NCBI GenBank assembly: GCA_030145945.1
Contig: JASLDK010000233.1
Location: 1 to 19,170, forward strand
Length of the DNA: 19,170 nt
Source: Nocardioides sp.
Lineage (GTDB): Bacteria; Actinomycetota; Actinomycetes; Propionibacteriales; Nocardioidaceae
Direction: 5' to 3'
A model generated the notes under the pieces. The model was not told where the DNA came from. It saw nothing but the letters and a program-made list of their open reading frames with translations, and made no database searches. The position numbers were made by a program, and so were the translations under genes. Positions 14,663 to 19,170 of the stretch are shown here, piece by piece. The first letter of the stretch is position 1; each line of letters opens with the position of its first letter.

Positions 14663-17600
14663 ATGCCCGAGCAAGACCTGCACGTCCCGCAGCACCCCGT
14701 CCGCCTCGTGACGGCGTCCAGCCTCTTCGACGGCCACGACGCATCGATCAACATCATGCGGCGGATCTTCCAGAGCCAGGGCTGCGAGGTCATCCACCTC
14801 GGCCACAACCGCTCGGTCGCCGAGGTCGTCGAGGCCGCGATCGAGGAGGACGTGCAGGGCATCGCCGTGTCGTCCTACCAGGGCGGTCACGTCGAATACT
14901 TCGAATACCTCACGCAGCTGCTGCGCGAGCGCGGTGCCGGGCACATCAAGGTCGTCGGCGGTGGCGGCGGCGTCATCGTCCACGACGAGATCAACCGCCT
15001 GCGCGAGTCGGGCGTCACCATCTTCTCCCCCGAGGACGGCCAGCGACTCGGCCTCCCCGGCATGGTCAACACCGTCGTCGAGGCCTGCGACACCGACCTG
15101 TGGGAGACCGGCGGCGTGACCGCCGAGCAGGTCCTCAGCGGTGACCGCGCGGCTCTCGCGCGGGCGGTCACCGGCGCCGAGCTCGGCAAGCTCGACAGCG
15201 AGCTGCTGGGCCGGCTGACCGAGGCGGCAGCCGCCCACGCCGTGCCCGTCCTCGGGATCACGGGCACCGGCGGTTCCGGCAAGTCCAGCCTCACCGACGA
15301 GCTGGTACGCCGGCTGCGGGTCGACCAGCAGGACAAGGTGCGCGTCGCGGTGCTCGCCGTCGACCCGACTCGGCGCAAGGGTGGCGGCGCGCTGCTGGGC
15401 GACCGGATCCGGATGAACAGCCTCGACCTGACGGGGCAGGGCCTGGACCGCAACCAGGTCTACTTCCGCAGTCTCGCCACCCGGGGCGCGCACGAGGTGC
15501 CCGAGCACTTGACCGACGTGCTGACCGTGATCAAGGCCGCGGGCTTCGACCTGGTGATCGTCGAGACGCCGGGCATCGGCCAGGGCGACGCGGCGATCGT
15601 GCCGTTCGTCGACACTTCCCTCTACGTGATGACGCCGGAGTTCGGCGCCGCCTCGCAGCTGGAGAAGATCGACATGCTCGACTTCGCCGACGTGGTCGCG
15701 ATCAACAAGTTCGAGCGCCGTGGCGCAGAGGACGCGCTGCGCGACGTGGGTCGCCAGATGGTCCGCAACCGCGAGGCGTTCGGCAAGCAGCCCTCCGACA
15801 TGCCGGTGTTCGGCACGTCGGCGGCGACCTTCGACGACGACGGCGTGACCGCCCTCTACCAGCACCTGCGCGACCTGCTCGCCGAGAAGGGTCTCCCCAC
15901 GAGTGAGGGCATGCTCGCGCTGGTCGAGGGCAAGAGGTCGACCCGGATCCAGCAGGTGCTGCCCGCCGACCGGGTGCGCTATCTCGCGGAGATCGCGCAG
16001 ACTGTGCGCGGCTATCACGCCGAGACCGAGGTGCTCGTCGAGAAGGCCCGTCGGGCGCAGCGGTTCACTGCCGTCGCTGAGGAGCTGGCGGAGATCGAGG
16101 ACCTCGCCGCGGCCGCGGCCCGAGCCAACGACGACCTGCCCCTCGACGTACGCGACCAACTCGTTGCGTGGCCCGCCACTGTCGCGTCGTACGACGAGGA
16201 CACCGCGACCAAGGGCCGCGAGTCCCTCGCCGGCAACCGGGTCCCGCGGGTCGCCGTACCCCGCTTCGAGGACCACGGCGAGCTCGTTCGCTTCTGGCGC
16301 CGGGAGAACCTGCCGGGCCACTTCCCCTTCACTGCCGGGGTGTTCCCGTTCAAGCGGGCCGACGAGGACCCTGCTCGCATGTTCGCGGGCGAGGGTGACC
16401 CGTTCCGCACCAACAAGCGCTTCCGGATGCTGTCCGAAGGCCAGCCCGCCACCCGCCTCTCGACCGCTTTCGACTCGGTCACCCTCTACGGCCGCGATCC
16501 CGACGAGCGCCCCGACATCTACGGCAAGGTCGGCACGTCGGGCGTCTCCGTGGCGACGCTGGAGGACATGAAGGCGCTCTACGACGGCTTCGACCTGCTC
16601 TCCCCGACGACCAGCGTGTCGATGACGATCAACGGCCCGGCCCCGACCGTGCTGGCGTTCTACCTCAACACCGCCATGGATCAGGCGCGCGAGCGCGGCA
16701 TCGACCCCTACGAGGCCTTGAAGTCGATGCGCGGCACCGTGCAGGCCGACATCCTCAAGGAGGATCAGGGCCAGAACACCTGCCTGTTCTCCACGGAGTT
16801 CTCGCTGCGCTGCATGGCGGACATCCAGGAGTGGTTCATCCAGCAGCAGGTGCGCAACTTCTACTCGGTGTCGATCTCCGGCTATCACATCGCCGAGGCC
16901 GGGGCGAACCCGATCAGCCAGCTCGCCTTCACGCTCGCCAACGGCTTCACCTATGTCGAGTCCTATCTCGCGCGTGGCATGGACATCGACGACTTCGCGC
17001 CCAACCTGTCGTTCTTCTTCTCCAACGGCATGGACCCCGAATACACCGTGATCGGCCGGGTCGCACGTCGGATCTGGGCGGTCGCGATGAAGGAGAGGTA
17101 CGGCGCCAACGAGCGCTCGCAGAAGTTGAAGTACCACGTCCAGACGTCAGGACGCTCCCTGCACGCGCAGGAGATGGACTTCAACGACATCCGCACGACC
17201 TTGCAGGCGCTGATCGCGATCTACGACAACGCCAACTCCCTGCACACCAATGCGTACGACGAGGCGGTGACCACCCCCTCGACCGAGTCCGTCCGCCGTG
17301 CGCTCGCGATCCAGCTGATCATCAACCGGGAATGGGGCCTGGCGTCCAACGAGAACCCGCTCCAGGGCTCCTATGTCGTCGATGAGCTCACCGACCTGGT
17401 CGAGGCTGCCGTGCTGACCGAGTTCGACCGGATCTCGGAGCGTGGCGGCGTTCTCGGCGCGATGGAGACCGGCTATCAGCGCGGCCGGATCCAGGACGAG
17501 TCGATGCTCTACGAGCACAGGAAGCATGACGGCTCACTGCCGATCATCGGGGTCAACACCTTCCGTGCCCCCGACTCCGACGGGCCTGTCGACGGCGACC

Positions 17601-17833
17601 TCGAGCTGGCCCGCGCCACCACGGAGGAGAAGGACTCCCAGCTCGTCCGGCTGCGCGACTTCCAGGCCCGCCACACTGACGACGCCACTGCGGCCATCGC
17701 CCGGCTCAAGGAGGCCGCGTCGAACGGTGAGAACCTGTTCGCCGTCCTCATGGACGCGGCTCGGGTGTGCTCGCTCGGCCAGGTCACCGAGGCGTTCTTC
17801 GAGGTGGGCGGGCAGTACCGCCGCAACGTCTAG
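14663..17833 (+). CDS. icmF: Fused isobutyryl-CoA mutase IcmF
   Basis: 1056 residues in the three-part IcmF order. The B12-binding domain (about 13-145) has the cobalt-ligand motif DGHDAS with H25 and SSYQGGH. The MeaB-like G-protein chaperone domain (about 190-420) has a Walker A motif GTGGSGKS (201-208), DPTRRKGGGALLGDR, ETPGIGQGD and NKFE (348-351), a variant of NKxD. The mutase domain (about 530-1056) has PDIYGKVGTSGVS, RGTVQADILKEDQGQNTC and SISGYHIAEAGANP. It interconverts isobutyryl-CoA and n-butyryl-CoA with adenosylcobalamin; the G domain gates cofactor loading. The fusion and motif set separate it from methylmalonyl-CoA mutase. GGAGGA lies 3 bases before the ATG. Related enzymes also act on pivalyl/isovaleryl-CoA; the substrate here is inferred from the family. 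Confidence 0.95.
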   Translation: MPEQDLHVPQHPVRLVTASSLFDGHDASINIMRRIFQSQGCEVIHLGHNRSVAEVVEAAIEEDVQGIAVSSYQGGHVEYFEYLTQLLRERGAGHIKVVGGGGGVIVHDEINRLRESGVTIFSPEDGQRLGLPGMVNTVVEACDTDLWETGGVTAEQVLSGDRAALARAVTGAELGKLDSELLGRLTEAAAAHAVPVLGITGTGGSGKSSLTDELVRRLRVDQQDKVRVAVLAVDPTRRKGGGALLGDRIRMNSLDLTGQGLDRNQVYFRSLATRGAHEVPEHLTDVLTVIKAAGFDLVIVETPGIGQGDAAIVPFVDTSLYVMTPEFGAASQLEKIDMLDFADVVAINKFERRGAEDALRDVGRQMVRNREAFGKQPSDMPVFGTSAATFDDDGVTALYQHLRDLLAEKGLPTSEGMLALVEGKRSTRIQQVLPADRVRYLAEIAQTVRGYHAETEVLVEKARRAQRFTAVAEELAEIEDLAAAAARANDDLPLDVRDQLVAWPATVASYDEDTATKGRESLAGNRVPRVAVPRFEDHGELVRFWRRENLPGHFPFTAGVFPFKRADEDPARMFAGEGDPFRTNKRFRMLSEGQPATRLSTAFDSVTLYGRDPDERPDIYGKVGTSGVSVATLEDMKALYDGFDLLSPTTSVSMTINGPAPTVLAFYLNTAMDQARERGIDPYEALKSMRGTVQADILKEDQGQNTCLFSTEFSLRCMADIQEWFIQQQVRNFYSVSISGYHIAEAGANPISQLAFTLANGFTYVESYLARGMDIDDFAPNLSFFFSNGMDPEYTVIGRVARRIWAVAMKERYGANERSQKLKYHVQTSGRSLHAQEMDFNDIRTTLQALIAIYDNANSLHTNAYDEAVTTPSTESVRRALAIQLIINREWGLASNENPLQGSYVVDELTDLVEAAVLTEFDRISERGGVLGAMETGYQRGRIQDESMLYEHRKHDGSLPIIGVNTFRAPDSDGPVDGDLELARATTEEKDSQLVRLRDFQARHTDDATAAIARLKEAASNGENLFAVLMDAARVCSLGQVTEAFFEVGGQYRRNV

Positions 17834-17854
17834 CGAGCGCGGCGAAACTTTTTT
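17819..17854 (+). terminator. Rho-independent-like terminator of icmF
   Basis: CGCCGC (17819-17824) pairs with GCGGCG (17839-17844) around a 14-base loop that contains the stop codon; AAAC and six T (17849-17854) follow. It separates icmF from the promoter at 17864. Confidence 0.5.
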
Positions 17855-17863
17855 CTGCATCGA

Positions 17864-17890
17864 TGTCGAAACCGCGGCGGGCCGTTCGAC
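17864..17890 (+). promoter_or_regulatory. Candidate ECF42-type promoter of the YCII gene
   Basis: TGTCGA (17864-17869), a 17-base spacer and CGAC (17887-17890). As I recall, ECF42 promoters have TGTCGA at -35 and CGA/TC at -10. GTCGAA (17865-17870) and TTCGAC (17885-17890) also form an inverted repeat. An ECF42-type sigma gene is the second gene downstream. Confidence 0.6.
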
Positions 17891-17936
17891 GTAGGTTCGT
17901 AACACTCACCTACCAAGAGTTGAAGGACTGATCACC

Positions 17937-18314
17937 ATGCCGCGTTTTATGGGACTCGTTCGGATGGATGAAGGCCAGGGCAACCCGCCGCAGGCACTGT
18001 TCGACGCGATGGACAGCTACATCGGCGAGCAGGCGCAGAAGGGCCACTTCCTCGACGGCGGCGGCCTCTACGGCCTGAGCGACGCCGTCAACTTCGTCGT
18101 CCGCACCGGCGAGGTCACTCGGGTCGACGGACCGTACGCCGAGGCGCGGGAGGCCGTCGGCGGCTGGGCGATCCTGCAGTACGACACTCTGGAGGAGGCC
18201 ATCGCCAACCAGCAGGACTTCGCTGACCTGCACGCGAAGCACTGGCCCGAGTGCAGCATGGTCGCCACGCTGCGCCAGATCTCGGACGAGGCTCCGGAGG
18301 CCTCGGACGCCTGA
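17937..18314 (+). CDS. YCII-related (DGPF-domain) protein
   Basis: 125 residues, a single ferredoxin-like YCII domain. The family motif is seen as DGPYAEAREAVGGW (about 62-75), with the N-terminal strand PRFMGLVRMDEG and the second half ILQYDTLEEAIANQ. Members are dimeric alpha/beta proteins of uncertain function, often encoded beside ECF42-type sigma factors and expressed under them. GAAGGA lies 9 bases before the ATG. The gene ends 58 bases before the sigma factor start, so they may be co-transcribed. The polar C-terminus (SDEAPEASDA) is probably disordered. Confidence 0.9.
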   Translation: MPRFMGLVRMDEGQGNPPQALFDAMDSYIGEQAQKGHFLDGGGLYGLSDAVNFVVRTGEVTRVDGPYAEAREAVGGWAILQYDTLEEAIANQQDFADLHAKHWPECSMVATLRQISDEAPEASDA

Positions 18315-18333
18315 CCGGCGCCCGACCGGACAC

Positions 18334-18375
18334 CATGCGGCCGGCCTGAGAGGTTCCTCCTAGGCTGGCCGCATG
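18334..18375 (+). promoter_or_regulatory. Long hairpin covering the sigma factor start codon
   Basis: CATGCGGCCGGCCT (18334-18347) pairs with AGGCTGGCCGCATG (18362-18375) at 13 of 14 positions. The 14-base loop can add a GAGG/CCTC inner stem. The last three bases of the right arm are the start codon of the sigma gene. It could act as a terminator for the YCII transcript or hide the start codon in a long transcript. Confidence 0.6.
18361..18366 (+). promoter_or_regulatory. Candidate -10 box of the sigma factor gene (leaderless)
   Basis: TAGGCT lies 6 bases before the ATG at 18373. A transcript starting at the ATG would lack the left arm of the hairpin at 18334-18375. Confidence 0.5.
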
Positions 18376-19170
18376 GTCGATGCCACCACCGACGCGATCA
18401 CCGCCGCGTGGCGCGACGAATCGGCCCGCCTGGTGGGCGCTCTGACCCGGATGACCCGTGACGTCGGGCTGGCCGAGGACCTCGCGCAGGACGCGCTCGT
18501 CGCTGCGCTCGAGCAGTGGCCCGCGCACGGCGTACCCGACAATCCGGCCGCGTGGCTGATGACGACCGCCAAGCGGCGGGCCGTCGACGTGTTCCGGCGC
18601 GCCGACACGCTGCGCCGCAAGACCGCGGAGCTGGGCGCCGAGCTCGAACAGGGCGGGGAGGTGGATCCGATGCCCGATCTCGATGCGCAGGTCGACCACA
18701 TCGAGGACGACGTCCTGCGTTTGGTGTTCCTCTGCTGCCATCCCGCCCTCACGCCGGAGTCCCGCGCAGCCCTGACCCTGCGCCTGGTCGGCGGCCTCAC
18801 CACCGACGAGATCGCCCGCGGCTTCCTCGTGCCGAGCACGACGATGGGCCAACGGATCTCGCGTGCCAAGAAGACCCTCACCGAGGTCGGCGCGGAGTTG
18901 GAGATGCCCACCGGAGCAGAGCGGACGCAGCGACTCGACGACGTGATGGCGGTGATCTATCTCGTCTTCAATGAGGGGTACGTCGCCACGGCCGGTGACG
19001 ACTGGACCCGACCCGACCTCGTGGCGGAAGGCATCCGGCTCGCTCGGCTGTTGCCCAGCGTGGCGTCCGTGCGGGCGTTGATCCGAGAACCCTGCAACTC
19101 CAGCAGCGCCTGCAGTCCGTGCGTCTCGGGCTCGCCGGGCGCCACGCTGGCCAACAGCCGAGCGAGCCGG
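18373..19170 (+). CDS. ECF42-type sigma factor, disrupted near the right edge
   Basis: 266 codons are open to the window edge. Residues about 10-80 are the sigma-2 domain (AEDLAQDALVAALEQWP, NPAAWLMTTAKRRAVD). Residues about 113-175 are sigma-4 with FLCCHPALTPESRAALTLR and a helix-turn-helix (LTTDEIARGFLVPSTTMGQR). YLVFNEGY (196-203) begins the C-terminal domain of the ECF42/DUF6596 group, which normally continues as a TPR-like region to about 400 residues. After RLARLL (222-227) the match stops: the forward frame reads PSVASVRALIREPC, while the opposite strand from 19170 downward reads RLARLLASVAPGEPETHGL, which fits the family. The gene is thus broken by an inversion or fold-back at about 19065. 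It probably directs transcription of the neighbouring YCII gene. Confidence 0.85.
   Translation, partial: MVDATTDAITAAWRDESARLVGALTRMTRDVGLAEDLAQDALVAALEQWPAHGVPDNPAAWLMTTAKRRAVDVFRRADTLRRKTAELGAELEQGGEVDPMPDLDAQVDHIEDDVLRLVFLCCHPALTPESRAALTLRLVGGLTTDEIARGFLVPSTTMGQRISRAKKTLTEVGAELEMPTGAERTQRLDDVMAVIYLVFNEGYVATAGDDWTRPDLVAEGIRLARLLPSVASVRALIREPCNSSSACSPCVSGSPGATLANSRASR
19035..19170. repeat. 31-base inverted repeat (fold-back) at the right edge of the window
   Basis: 19035-19065 is the reverse complement of 19140-19170 at 30 of 31 positions (a C/G difference at 19054). The 74-base middle is inverted relative to the expected sigma factor reading. The right arm reaches the last base of the window, so the repeat may extend further. 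Confidence 0.93.

Noticed and set aside
14477..17137. 886-codon minus-strand open frame opposite icmF
   Set aside because: It overlaps marR and icmF, both with strong motifs, and its translation has the same biased composition as other shadows.
18957..19154. Minus-strand frame containing ASVAPGEPETHGL and other sigma-like residues
   Set aside because: It is not an independent gene: it is the continuation of the sigma factor on the wrong strand, followed by antisense of the same gene, and is explained by the fold-back at 19035-19170.

Overview
This 19,170-base window is GC-rich DNA from an actinobacterium. The gene content (a mycobacterial-type membrane Fe-S reductase, a fused isobutyryl-CoA mutase IcmF, an ECF42-type sigma factor beside a YCII/DGPF protein) and the many starts placed 6-7 bases after a TANNNT box suggest Nocardioides or a relative. 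That taxonomic guess is an inference from recalled relatives. No rRNA, tRNA, CRISPR array, insertion sequence or prophage was seen; the 'phage holin' family protein is an ordinary chromosomal membrane protein.

Layout. 1-3002 (minus) is a large Fe-S oxidoreductase cut by the left edge, with an Ala/Pro-rich tail carrying eight S(L/M)FD motifs. Its 5' region holds a DtxR/IdeR-like iron box. 3212-5788 (minus) is a secreted M19 dipeptidase-like hydrolase. Divergent from it are an M1-type metallopeptidase lipoprotein (5855-7318) and a secreted beta-propeller-like protein (7368-8828). 8829-9187 is non-coding but full of inverted and direct repeats. 9188-12071 (minus) is a compact four-gene set: a Pro-rich single-pass protein, two further membrane proteins joined by GTGA or near-GTGA junctions, and a membrane Ser/Thr kinase whose activation segment is missing. 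Divergent from it, 32 bases away, are a small four-helix membrane protein and a low-molecular-weight protein-tyrosine phosphatase with overlapping stop and start.

13142-17833 is a small acyl-CoA module: 3-hydroxybutyryl-CoA dehydrogenase, a MarR regulator and IcmF. The same 22-bp near-palindrome, core T(A/T)GGACGTCCTA, lies over the promoters of the dehydrogenase and of icmF, the latter in the intergenic region shared with marR. I infer that this MarR protein controls both, linking butyryl/isobutyryl-CoA interconversion to beta-oxidation.

17864-19170 is a YCII/DGPF protein gene followed by an ECF42-type sigma factor gene. A candidate ECF42 promoter (TGTCGA, 17 bases, CGAC) precedes the YCII gene, and a long hairpin covers the sigma start codon. 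The sigma gene is disrupted at the right edge: the last 136 bases form a fold-back with 31-base arms, and the expected continuation of the protein is encoded on the opposite strand. This is either a local inversion or, more likely, an assembly artefact at a contig end.

Two very GC-biased genes (1-3002 minus; 18373 onward plus) run off the window. Long open frames antisense to the real genes were judged to be shadows and omitted.
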